Source: Panaeolus papilionaceus (lineage: Eukaryota > Basidiomycota > Agaricomycetes > Agaricales). From it: a stretch of DNA of 64,000 nt. Below, piece by piece: positions 24,779 through 35,912 of the stretch. Below the pieces are notes generated by a model. It was not told the DNA's origin, did not search any database, and saw only the letters and a program-made list of their open reading frames with translations. Location: positions 1,054,001 to 1,118,000 of the forward strand of contig JADNRZ010000014.1 of NCBI GenBank assembly GCA_015501605.1. The letters are read 5' to 3'. The position numbers were made by a program, and so were the translations under genes. Numbering within the stretch: position 1 is the first letter of the stretch; each line of letters starts with the position of its first letter.

Positions 24779-26743
24779 ATGTTCAATGAAACGGTCGCCC
24801 ACCCTGTTAGCGCGCAATTTGAGGCCGTGACGAGTATGACGCAGGAACAGTATGTGAGGGTTGCTAGTAATCTGTGCGTACATATCTTCTTTTTTGAATT
24901 GAATTGATAGAGTTAAAGTGCTGATTTTTATCATCTTGAAAATCCTTCTCATCCTATTGCATGCGATTTGCATGCGTATGTATGTAGTATGATTGCAAAA
25001 ATGTACTCTCTGGCTGCGTGTGGTGAGTTCGACTCGGAGGTGTGGTTGCATATTGCAATACCATGCTAATGTTTGTCATTTTTGCTCAGTTATGATTTTC
25101 TACGACATGGCTATTACCTTTGGCGAAGAAGTCGAACAGATTTGGATGCGCAAGTTTTCGCTGCTCACTGTGCTGTGGTTTTTGGTACGTCTACGAACCC
25201 TCCAAATCACCCTCTGGATATGCCTCGTCACGAATCCACCCGGACCTTGCTCTAACTCATACAACGCACATGCAGAACCGATACCTGTCTCCGCTTGGTT
25301 ATATTGTAATTATTGTCTGTAAGTACACGCACATCGGCTATCCACGCTACGCAGCGGACCCGATGGGTCCGGGTGCTGTCGATGTCAATTACCTTCCCCA
25401 CACTGCACATAGCTGACCTGGACTTCTCACCACAGCTTTCCACGATCCGTGGAGCAAAGAAGTATGCGATCGCTATATTCTCTACCCTGAAGCATTGAAA
25501 GTCGTCACAACTTCTGTGGTTGGAGGTACGTCGGCTCCGCATCGTTTAGTTTCACGTTTGCAATTGATCCTAATTGAATAACTCATCATCATCATGATCG
25601 TCGCAGCTATTTTTATCATGCGTCTTCACGCCATCTACTCCAGAAGCGTGTTCATCATCATCCTGGGCTGCGTGCTTCTAACAGTAGAGTTGGGGTTGAA
25701 AATTGTGAGTGAGGAGAGGGTTGGCTTGTTGAAGTGGGTTAGAACGGATCTGATCATTGTGGTATTTGCTTCGACTAGTGGGCTTTCACAGATGGGAAGA
25801 GCATCGACTTGCCTCCAGGTGCGTATGTCTTACCTGAGGCCGCAGTGTTCACATCAATGGTTTCCGATGACGGTGTGCTGACCTGTTTGTTCTCTCAGGG
25901 TTGGTCGGATGCATTCTCGTGGGCACGGAACATGCGTGAGTCGTTTGTTCATCTCGAAGTCATGACTGGGATATTACTCTAACAACTTTTTTCTTGTTGC
26001 TTTTATGCTACTTAGACGTTTCGCAGTGACCTGGATTGCTGAGCTTGGCTTTGGTACGTTTCTAGGCTCATTTTCTGCGATTCAAGTTGGTTGCTTAACC
26101 CTTTCTTGCTTGGGAATTGTTGATTAGACACTGCTGTGTTCCTTCTCACGTTGTGGAAGACGTTCGAACACAATTGGAGGCTCCAAGGAAACGCTACGTC
26201 TTTGATAAACCTAATCCTAAGAGATGGTGAGCTTATCGCAACCCTATGGCTATCTGTTGACTAACACTCACTCATTTTATTTGTATAGGTATTATGTACT
26301 ATGCTATCATTTTTGCTGCAAATTTGCTGACAGTGCTGCTGTTCTTGGTGAGGATTGTAGTTTTGTCGGTGATAATTAGCCATTGTTCTGATGAAATATA
26401 TTATTGTCTTAGCTTGCCCCTGTGAGCTTTTTCTACCTTATTCCCGAGGAATAACGTTTACTTAATGCGCCGATTGACTTTGTTCTAGCCTGATATCAAG
26501 GCCATCAACGCCAGTTTCAGCACTCTGTAAGTATTCATGACTATCGTCGATTTCTTCTCCGCAACCCGCGCTCACCAATGGTCTAGAATCACGAGCCTTA
26601 TGGTATCCCGAGTGATCCTCAATCTCCGTACTGCTGCTATCACCATTACCCAAGACTCGAACATTGCTCTGGAGGGACTTACAACCAATATGAATGATAC
26701 CATTGGTGCACTTTCTTCCCGGATCTCTTTCGAGTATGACTAA
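24779..26743 (+). CDS. DUF6533 domain multi-pass membrane protein
   Basis: Fourteen exons give 310 residues in frame: 24779-24873, 24988-25022, 25090-25184, 25276-25318, 25436-25525, 25607-25704, 25779-25818, 25899-25935, 26016-26053, 26128-26226, 26289-26347, 26413-26421, 26489-26526 and 26587-26743. The N-terminal half shows the DUF6533 pattern: an early membrane segment (MIFYDMAITFGEEVEQIW), then a second (FSLLTVLWFLNRYLSPLG), with the typical tryptophan and NRY motif. Later helices are IFIMRLHAIYS..., FIIILGCVLLTVELGLKI, AVTWIAELGFDTAVFLLTLW and MYYAIIFAANLLTVLLFL, about seven in total. The family is abundant in mushrooms and of unknown function; a receptor-like role has been suggested from topology only. 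Exon 12 is 9 nt. Confidence 0.9.
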
Positions 26744-27389
26744 CGAGAGCATGCTTTGTTTAGATATGTTTAGGGAAACCCAGGATAACCGTTTTGGGCC
26801 ACTGAGCATCCAGTCTAATGTCACGGACACAAGGCAGGACAAGCTCGAGTGAGAAGACAGTAAACTTGTTTTTACCCTTCACCCGCCCGAGTTCGAGTGC
26901 ATCGCGCGTCGACAAGTCACTCTAAGTGCAGAGACGGACATCTCAATGTCAAGACTCTGGCTAATGACATAGCTTGATGTGTCGCAACACCCTCAATGGC
27001 AAACCACATATTGGCGCTTCGCGTCGAAGAGCACTATCGGTTTTCTGGCCGACATTATTCATCTACAGTAGTTTTCTATTGTTACATTATGCATAGGTAC
27101 CTGTAATATAGAGAGGAGTCCTGTACTTGGAACTTTAATCAGCTGAGTAGCCGATGGCACATACTTGGATGGCTATATATCTCGTACGAACTAGAATGAA
27201 GATAGCGTCATAACTCACGCTCTTCAAGATGGCAAACCCCTAAGAACAAAGCGAACCGCGAACGGCGGACCCGTCCGGAGCCGGAAGGTATACTTAATGA
27301 CTCTAGCCAATCAGCTGTAAACAAAGGCTTCACATTCCATCAGCCAAAAAATTCAGTCATCGACAACACCAAGCTCGACGACAACCGCA
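26744..27389. other. Intergenic region upstream of the eIF3g gene
   Basis: This carries the DUF6533 gene's 3' region and the eIF3g promoter. No gene is seen. Confidence 0.5.
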
Positions 27390-28636
27390 ATGGCTTCATC
27401 GTATGTAATTATAACTACATTATCAATGAAAAAATCCTTATACCATCTTACAGAGTACCAAAAACATCATGGGCAGACGATGTCGATGACGACGGCACGG
27501 GTTAGCGAAATCCAACCACAATCAGACCAATAAATAATCATTGATCTTCATCTAGACCTCCCCAAAAACGAGGAATTTATTGACGAGAACGGGATCGTCA
27601 CGCAAATTGAATATATCATCAACGAGGATGGCAAAAGAGTGAAGGTAGATCGCTTTTGGCTTGGAATGACGGACGGGGATTGGGTTTTGTTCTGACGCGG
27701 GGAACTCTTTGGATTCATAGATCACTCGTAAACTGAAGCGCACGCTGCAAAAATCCGTGGTCGATCATGCGGTAGCGGAAAGACAGAAGTGGAGCAAGTT
27801 TGGACAGGAGAAGGGGAAGAAGCCCGGACCTGATAGGGCTACAACTACGATTGCTGAGAGTGTTGCGTTGAAGCTGAGTGCAGGAAACAAGGTGCGCAGG
27901 ATTAGCTGGGGTTTCTTGCTTATGGTCTGACCTTTGGGTATAGGTTGACGCTGAACAAGCACCAGAAGAAAATAAGGCTATCCGTGCCAAAGCTGGAGGA
28001 TCTGGAAAGGTCGTTTGTCGTTTGTGTCAAGGAGACCATTTCACCGCAAAATGTCCCTACAAAGACAAGCTCGGGGGTCTTGACAATGCGGGTGAGTAAT
28101 TAAGCATCATCACATGCAAGTATTCTATTATCGGCCTTGTACTTAAATGCCTTCTTTGAACCTTTTAGCTGGACCCAGCGACGACCTTGGAACTGGACCC
28201 GACGTTTCCGCCCCAGCGGCAGCAGGAGGTAAATATGTTCCTCCATCGATGCGCGGCGCAGGCGGTGCCCGCGCTCCTGGCGAGACGATGCGCGGTGCTG
28301 GAGGAAGCCGCGACGACCTTCCTACGCTGCGCGTTACCAACATTTCAGAAGATACCCAAGAGCAGGATCTCAGAGACCTGTTTGGCACGTTTGGTCGTGT
28401 GGCTAGGGTTTATGTTGGTAGGGACAGGGAGACAGGTGCAGGCAAAGGCTTTGCGTTTGTCAGTTTCGAGGATCGGGCGAATGCGCAACGTGCTATCGAC
28501 AAGGTCAACGGAAGAGGCTACGACAATCTTATTCTCAGCGTGCAATGGAGTCGTGAGTGTTGTTTTTTTATGCTTTTGTCCAAAGAATTTTCTCTGATAA
28601 ATATATTGTACAGAGCCGAGACCAGACGGCAGATAG
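27390..28636 (+). CDS. TIF35: Eukaryotic translation initiation factor 3 subunit G
   Basis: Seven exons (27390-27400, 27454-27500, 27556-27644, 27721-27891, 27944-28091, 28169-28552, 28614-28636) give 290 residues in frame. The N-terminal eIF3g domain starts with SWADDVDDD and GIVTQIEYIINEDGKRVKIT. A CCHC zinc knuckle is complete (C131, C134, H138, C143). The C-terminal RRM has RNP2 LRVTNI (209-214) and RNP1 KGFAFVSF (248-255). eIF3g is a cytoplasmic eIF3 subunit that binds RNA and eIF3i and supports scanning and reinitiation. Length and order are typical of fungi. The first coding exon is only 11 nt. The gene is convergent with the P450 gene, 213 nt away. Confidence 0.95.
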
Positions 28637-28849
28637 TGCCCTCTTGTCTATTTGTATCACCCCTTTTTGTATCTTTCCCTCACGAATCATACATCCTTTT
28701 CGACACATTGGACTATAATGTCAGACTGAAAGTCCACTGCTCGGTACCAAAGGTGGCGTTTTACTTGACGTGTCAAAAAAAACTCTCTCTGCAAGGCCAC
28801 ACGATGATCATATTTGACCTCCTGAGGTATCTTGTTTTACGTATCTGTT

Positions 28850-31005
28850 TTAATTCGTATCTGCCATCCTTTTCAAAGTATCCTCTGCCTCTTTGGACCT
28901 GGGTTTGATTTTGCATTGGAAGGGTACGGGTTTCCTATTGCCCCAAGTCATCAATTGACCTGCACTGCGGAAAATGTCTGTTACTCACCGCATAAGTCCA
29001 GAGTAATACTCGCCCGACGGTGTAATTTTGTTGCCGTTCTCGTCCTCTGCTTCCTCGACGTTGAAGAGCGATATGAATGTGGCTACAAACATCCAGACCA
29101 TGGTATAGGCTAGCTGGCGACCCGGGCATACTCTGCAATGCGCAATGCGATGAATATCAATGGCTCCTGTTCTTTATAGCGAGCTGCCCTTACCTTCGAC
29201 CAAAACCGAACGCCATTAGGAATGGATCACGGACATCTGGGTTGGGTTTTCCGTCTTTCATGAAACGGCAGGGATTAAACTTGTCTGCGTCGGGGTAGTC
29301 CCGTTCATTGTGAAGCATAGCCCTAAAAATCAATAGGTTTAGCCAAAGGTCTAAATGACGTTTTTGCTCGCAACGATGGCATACCATGAATTTGCGATCA
29401 TAATGGCGTTCTTGGGGATATGGTAGCCTTTGTATATGTCTTCTTCACTAGCGAGGTGAGGGACGCCTGAATCACAATTTTTGCGATTCCAATATTAGTA
29501 ACAGTTCAAGGTTTCGAGGAGAGGGCATAAAACGTGCTTGCCTATGGGTGTTGCTGGCTGCCACCTGATGATTTCTTTCACAATAGCGTCGATGTAAGGT
29601 AGATCTGGCACGTCGCTGAACTCTGGTAGCCTGCCTCCTAGGACTCTGTCGAGCTCTTCTTGTGCTTTCTTCTGTGCTGTGGGGTTGAAGACGAGGGCAA
29701 GGAATAGGGTGTGGACGTTCATAAGAGTTGTGTCGGAACCAGCTGGAAACATGGATAGACATCAGTTGATGTACAGCAATTAGAATAACTGGGGATGCTC
29801 ACCAGCGAATACAAGAGGTGCGAGGTCCATTACGACTTGTTTCTGGTGCTCAGCATCGCTCCTTCCCTCGATATTTTCCAAACAGAGAGAGAGGAAGGAG
29901 TGCCTCAGATTTCCCGTTTTCTACGAGTCGTGATAGATTTCGTCGTGAATTGCGGACCTTGGTGCATGAATTTCAGGGAGAGCTCACCAATTTCTCGTAC
30001 GCCATGTTAAAAGGCTCAGTGTGGAATCTATGCTGAAGTGCTTTCCATTCCCTCGCTTTCTTCTGGAATCCTGCTCCAGGGACCCATTCGGGAATGTACT
30101 TTAACCAAGGCATGACATCGACCAGGAAGGCGCCGGGTATGACGGCGTCTGAGATGGATTGAACGGCGTCTTGGGCGAGTGTGATAAGAGGGTCGTCGCC
30201 GATCTTTAAATCCATCCCGAAAGCGAGTGAGAGGGTCATGCCAGCCATTCCCCTGGATCATTAGCTGTCAGCATTATTTCTGTTGGAGTTCTGAGTAAAC
30301 AAACTCACTGTCGCGTAATTTTGAGGAACTCCTTAGGATCTTGGTAGAGCAATGGCATCATTTTGCGAGTGAACTCAATTTCAGTGGGTTGGTAGAAGTC
30401 GGAGTTCCTTGTGTTGAAGTACTTGTGCATGAGTCTTCGTCGTTCTCGCCACGGTTCGCCGTATACCATTCCGGAAAACATCCAGTCCCATCCCATTCTG
30501 TAACGTATGTATTCAATTTACTTGTGGACGTATATTGGAAAGAGACTCACAGCTCGCTGACCATCGTAAATTGAGGTCTATCATAGACGATAAAAATCCC
30601 TTTAGACTGCGAGAAAAAACCCAACCCAGCGACCTGCTCACCGACTTGAGTAGTTCCATGATCGTTTATCCAACAGCTCATTTGCTGATTCAAAGTCATT
30701 CAGAAGAATAAATTCATTCCCTCCACCAGTAAAATAGATAATATCAGAATCTATAGGGAAGGATGAGCAAACTGGTATATATCGCGATTAACACAACTGA
30801 ACGTGAACTCACTATAGTCAGTACTCCACTTGCGATAGGTTTCCCATTCATACTTGGTAGGAAGATCAAGTATGTTTCCTAACAAAGGAAGCGGCTTAGG
30901 ACCAGGCGGAAGAGGAAGTCTCCTGCGAGTTTGACGTGCTCGAATAATGAGCGTCAGAATTAAGGATACCAGAAGGACGAGCTTGTCAGTCCCGTTGAGT
31001 GCCAT
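28850..31005 (-). CDS. Cytochrome P450 monooxygenase
   Basis: Eleven exons (31005-30813, 30750-30642, 30577-30551, 30497-30309, 30252-29988, 29920-29803, 29742-29542, 29466-29385, 29322-29194, 29132-28989, 28934-28850) give 513 residues in frame. An N-terminal membrane anchor (LVLLVSLILTLIIRA) precedes the proline hinge LPLPPGPKPLPLLG. Motifs are the I-helix AAGSDTT (300-306), the K-helix E357-x2-R360, the PERF-region NPCRF, and the heme loop FGFGRRVCPG with Cys about 440. It resembles the large basidiomycete P450 group annotated as O-methylsterigmatocystin-oxidoreductase-like, but the substrate cannot be predicted. No partner biosynthetic genes are adjacent. Intron 7 has a GC donor (29541-29540), which family alignment and frame both require. 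Confidence 0.92.
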
Positions 31006-32163
31006 TTCGAGATAAGAAATTGGGAATTAGACACGCGTTGTTCGTCTCATGTTCCTTGCTTTATACAAGACACTCGGGATCGACTTTGGACTCAAGGAGA
31101 TACGATGCTTGATTTCATGAAGGGCTGTGAACGAATAAGAGAGCGAGCGGGAAAACTCAATAACAAAACTGAACCAGTTGTAATCAGAAAACTCACTTTG
31201 ACAGCGTCACGGTGCGGTCCTTGTTTCTCATCGCCGCATAACACAAGTCAAAATTCTCCCTCAACGTCGACGATAGACATTTTATTGCCACCGTGACATG
31301 GAGTATATGTTCGAATAAGCATTTTTGGTTGTCTGCACATGTGCTGTGCCATTCAAATTTCAGATAAACGCAAAGAAACTTTTTTACCCTGCACGACCAG
31401 TGGGAACGACTTTTGAATTGATGTGGTGTGTTCTTAAGCGAGAGGTCGTTGCATTTCACGTAAAATAAGTGGGGGTGTATAGTCAAAGAACGAGTTAGGA
31501 TTGCAAATTGTGCGTCAGAAGGAGCTGTAGAATACGCCTCAATCAGATATCGCTTTATGATTGAATGGAATAGGGTACACTTACCAGCTCGATCGTGGGT
31601 CTCTTGCTGCAAGGGCCCAAGGAGGGTGGAAACGGGTTGGATGGCACAGGCCTTGAAAGAAGTTCGACAAATGACCATCGGAGAATCCAAGAGGAAAAGC
31701 ATGCTAATTCATGGGAAAGGATAGCTTTCAAAAACTGGAAAACATAGATGAAGAAAACATTGGGCAATTACGAAAGCTCTACGAATAGTCTGAGGTGCGT
31801 CATACGTAGGAACATACATACTGGTCGTCTAGACCATCTGGATTATAAAGCTATTAATCTCGACGCTCGAGTCTAGGATCCCATGATTGAGTGAGGTGAG
31901 GGAAGATGCGACGGTGGTGTGGAGATTGATGTGTATGGGATAGTAGATAGAATAGACGAAGAATTGTGGTATATAGTAATAAAAATAAGGAGCCTTTGGC
32001 CAATGTTTCCTAGCGGGATGATCAAAAGAGTGGAAGGAACGAAGGAACGAAGGAGCGGAAAAATAAATAATAGGAACCAAAGAATAAATAAATGAGTTTG
32101 GGTGAAAGAGTGGACGCGATGGTGTGCACCGCTGGAACTGAGAGTGAAGGGCAGCGTATCCAT
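31006..32163. other. Intergenic region between the P450 and kinase genes
   Basis: This is the P450 promoter side and the kinase gene's 3' side. A 169-codon minus-strand frame (31193-31702) lies here, and a different frame with a GTAAGT donor near 31583 also looks coding-like for about 50 residues (HELACFSSWILRW...). I could not build a consistent gene. Confidence 0.35.
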
Positions 32164-34321
32164 CTACTTGGGCCCCTTGGACCAGAGACTTGTGAACCAG
32201 GTCTTGGTCTTTACGAGCAAGCTGGGGGTGGTTGCGATAGGAGTAGAGAAGGGGGCCTTCCTGTCCTCGTAAGTGAGTGGATCATGCTGATCGCAGAGAT
32301 GGCCAAATGCCGAAGACAAGATAACATGCGGTTCAGAGCGCGATGAGGTCAGGCAAATCTCCAAAGGGAACTTGAAGGCGGAGTCTGTGATAGGAGTCGA
32401 GCATCCTTCTGTTACGTTGGAGCTTGAGGTGGAAGTGGAGAAACCGCGCGAGTAGTCCGTTACGTCCATGCGAATTTTAATAACGTCTTGAGGATAGAGC
32501 CATTGCTTAGGTCCAGGGCTACAAGGTTTGCATCGAGGAGGGCACACTAGAGTCACGTCCCATGATTCTTGCGAAGGTAAATCCTCCTCAGTCGTATCAT
32601 CCTGGAATGAAAGGTCGATGAATGATTGATCGGTGCTGGGCGAAGACTCATGAGATCCATCGTCGTCTTCTGATGTGTAGGTCGCTAGGTCGATATTGAT
32701 GGTCAGAACATCGGCGGTGGGGTTCGATTCTATGTGTAGAACTGGGTCCAGTGTTTCATCCTCCGTGTCGTAAATAGAATAGTAACGCCCAAAATCGTCG
32801 TCGTCGAAGATATCTTCAGAATCCGAATCATCCTCCAACGGCAGCCCACTTTGCATCTCATCTGAAGTGAAATTGAATTCTGGATATGGGTCTTCGTCAA
32901 CTGCAGTATAAGGTTCTCCTAATGAAAAGATTTTAGATGGGGGTTCATAGGCGTGCCTAGTGTCCGTCCCGGGGATCCACGGTGCAGGAATCTTGCGGTG
33001 TTCCATCAGGGGCCAGTTGCTGCATAAGTGATGTTTCAATTAAAGTTCTAACAACCAGTGATAGCACTTACACTCTAGCAAAGTATGGATGATTGGGTAT
33101 CTCTAAGCCGATTTTGAGGCGGTCCTTGGGATTTTTTTCCAGCATCTGGATAAGGGTTAGGCATCACGGGAATTGAGATGAAATATAGTCCATGCGTACC
33201 CGTTCCAAGAAATCCATAGTCTCGTCGTCGACATTGTCATCAACCGTCCAATACAAACTATCCTCAAGGATTCTGTCTTTCAGGGGCTTGACGTCTCTGC
33301 TATCCCTGCCTGTGTACTCCTCTTCCATGACATAGAAAGGGGGCTACAAATCAGGTTAGATGTATGTTAAATCGACAAAGTTGGACATGCTCAACTTACT
33401 CGGCCGGTAAGCATCCAGAACAACACAACAGCAGCAGACCAAAAGTCGACCCCAAAGGAATACGGCTGAGACAAGTGGATTTCTGGTGCCATTTCTAAAT
33501 CAGAACCACGATATCCATATGCGACAAAATGGAGCTCATGAGGTTCTCGGGGCTCGAGGCTTCTATGTGCATCATCCGTCTCCAAGTAAGGCCAATATGG
33601 CTGATAAACACGCTCTGCGATCGAGGGTCTCTTGTCGAAGTCTTTGGAAAGGCCGAAGTCGGCGAGAACGATGTGGCCTTCTGTGTCGATCAGGATGTTC
33701 GGCGCCTTGATGTCTCTGTGGATGATTCCTCTTGAATGGAGTTCTGTCAACGCAATGACCTGTGAGGCAAATGTGTCGGGTTATTTATAAACGTTAATCA
33801 TAAAAACGTCGTACAATTTCTGCCATGTAAAAACGTGCCCTTGCAGGTTCTATTGTATTGCAGCGTATCATTTCACTGTCAAGGTCGGTGGGATACAACG
33901 TCTAAAATTATTAGCGACAATCAAAAGATGGAGAAATCATAAAAAAGCGACGACTCACCATGGCGAAATAGAAGTTATCATGATCATGCCATGATGCTGA
34001 TAGATGCACGAACCACGGAGAATCAACCAGCTTCTCAAAGATGACCCTCTCCTTCAAGATAACCTTCTGCGTGTACTCGTCGCACTGATCGTGCTTGCGA
34101 ATTATCTTCAGCGCCAGCTTTACCTTCGACACCTGATCTTTGACTTGAAAAACTTGACCAGATGTTCCATTGCCTAAGAAGCGGACGAAGTAAAGGTCAG
34201 ACGTAGACATCCGACGGGGACGATATCTGGCTTCTTGGTGGGGGAGAGTCATTGTGTCCGTCGACGTAGATGAAACCTTGGTCTCTTGCTGAATGTCCTT
34301 CATAGACGCCGAGGTTAACAT
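32164..34321 (-). CDS. AGC-like serine/threonine protein kinase with long C-terminal tail
   Basis: Six exons (34321-33959, 33901-33815, 33759-33400, 33343-33200, 33145-33072, 33019-32164) give 627 residues in frame. The kinase domain has the Gly loop LGNGTSGQV (49-57), ATP-anchoring K72 in LALK, catalytic HRDIKAPN (164-171), DFG (184-186) and APE (241-243), so it should be active. The stretch from DFG to APE is unusually long (about 57 residues) and lacks the standard GTxxYxAPE signature. After the domain comes an acidic Ser/Asp-rich tail of about 285 residues. The exact start is open: an in-frame 5' exon (34478-34427, joined to an exon beginning at 34377) would give 663 residues starting MLPRSLRCC. 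Targets are unknown. Confidence 0.82.
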
Positions 34322-34542
34322 CAGGGGCCCGCCACAGTCGGGAAAAGAGGGCAAGAGATCATTGACGTCGTTGTATCCTTAAATAATGTTCAATGGCTGT
34401 TCCAGAGATAGGTGTAACGACGATACCTTGCGACAGAACAATGATGCGCAGGCAACATCGGAGAGAACGTGGAAGCATCAACAACGAGTTGTACCTGGTG
34501 GAGGAAGAACGATCGTCATTAATTCCAGCTTTGACAATCTGA

Positions 34543-34998
34543 TCAATCAAAGATGTTTAACGACATCTGTGCAATAAGGTTGTTCATGAAGAGAGAACTG
34601 ACTGATAACAGTAGTGATGGCGGCGATTCTACAGTGAACAGCAAGTCCAGGCTATACCGTTGGTGTCTTCGTGCGTCGAGGATAGAGGGGTCATGTAGAG
34701 CGTCGTATAACTGACTGAATGCAAATGCTAATTCTGGTTCCTGTATGTCATGGAAAGTGAGAATAACGCGGTTGAATTTAGAGCTGCGGGTTTACAATGA
34801 CGTCTTGGAAATCCTGAATACGTTGAGTTTGCTTTGACTTTAAAATGATAGCCTGAGAGTTCGATGCAGCAGCGGCGACCACCTAACTTGCGATGTGAGC
34901 CCAAGACGAAAAAAGAGGAGAAAGCTGATACTCACCTTGCCCGTTTTAATACCTAAGAGAGGTATTAACCTACTCTGAAGAAAGCATAATCTCTTCAT
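34543..34998 (-). CDS. Possible small three-exon gene, or unassigned 5' exons of the kinase gene
   Basis: Exons 34998-34936, 34882-34796 and 34740-34543 (TGA) give 115 residues with phase-0 introns and good splice signals (GTGAGT...TTAG and GTAAAC...ACAG). The protein has hydrophilic, coding-like composition (SKQTQRIQDFQDVI, PELAFAFSQLYDALHDPS) and starts MKRLCFLQSRLIPLLGIKTG. I do not recognise it. Because it ends only 220 nt before the kinase start, the exons may instead belong to a longer kinase transcript through a splice I did not find. Confidence 0.4.
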
Positions 34999-35912
34999 AG
35001 AAGTAGCTTCTGCACCCAAGAGACAGGGGGTGGAAGAAGGCGTGGACGTAAGCAGGTAGAGACTGGAATAAAAACTGGGTGAGAAGGTTGGGCGTTTGCT
35101 GGTTCTGCTGGGATGATTGTTCAGTAAATGTCGACGTTTAAAACTCGAGCAGCATGCTAGAATCCTGAATCCTGAATCCATTTGAATGATCATATGTTGC
35201 ATTTGCCTTTACAACCGGTGGCTGAAATTCAGGCCGATTAATTAGACATGACATCGGCCAATTGTAAAAGCATCAGCAGTCGTGTTTGAGCACAGACTTC
35301 CAGGTTTAAATTGCATTCAAGAGCACGGACTGGACACATTGTCAGCCAAGGCCATATTACTCGTCCGACCTTTGAATTTTAGAATGTCCATCAGTCAATG
35401 TAATTCCAGCACAGAAAAACTTATCATCGCTTACCAAATTCTTATTTTATATGGCGTCTTGCACTCAGCCATGGTGTAATAATCATTGTCATGAACCTGG
35501 GGATTTCAATGTAAAAATAATGGCAGAAAATTGTGAATTGTAGTCAATTTGCAGTTCGTTGAAGGCTCATGGTGGTTCCAGTCAAACCTGGATGTGACAA
35601 CGTCCGGCGTTAGATGATTACCTGATGACCAGCTCCTTGAACAGGCACCACGATGTTCATTGTTGACCACCGGCACTGGCACGAAACAATTTTCTGTGTC
35701 GTTTTCCTTATAAGAATCGTATGGGAATCTGGGTCCTTGGTTATACAGTCGCTAGTCACTGATACTTTCAACTCCCGGTGCACATAAAATCCACGCATTA
35801 CGTCGGATCGATACCCTAGGGGCCAGAATGTGGTAAGTCTATCCATTGACCTTCTATTTAATCATAAATTTATTGAACAACCCTTGGGCTTTCGTAGTCA
35901 AATTTTAGAAAT
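34999..35912. other. Intergenic region
   Basis: This lies between the small gene and the DUF2264 stop. The minus-strand frame of the small gene stays open upstream to 35202, so its start may lie further out. Otherwise nothing is seen. Confidence 0.4.

Noticed and set aside
31193..31702. 169-codon minus-strand frame
   Set aside because: Competing frames overlap it, and no consistent exon chain could be built; kept only as an intergenic note.
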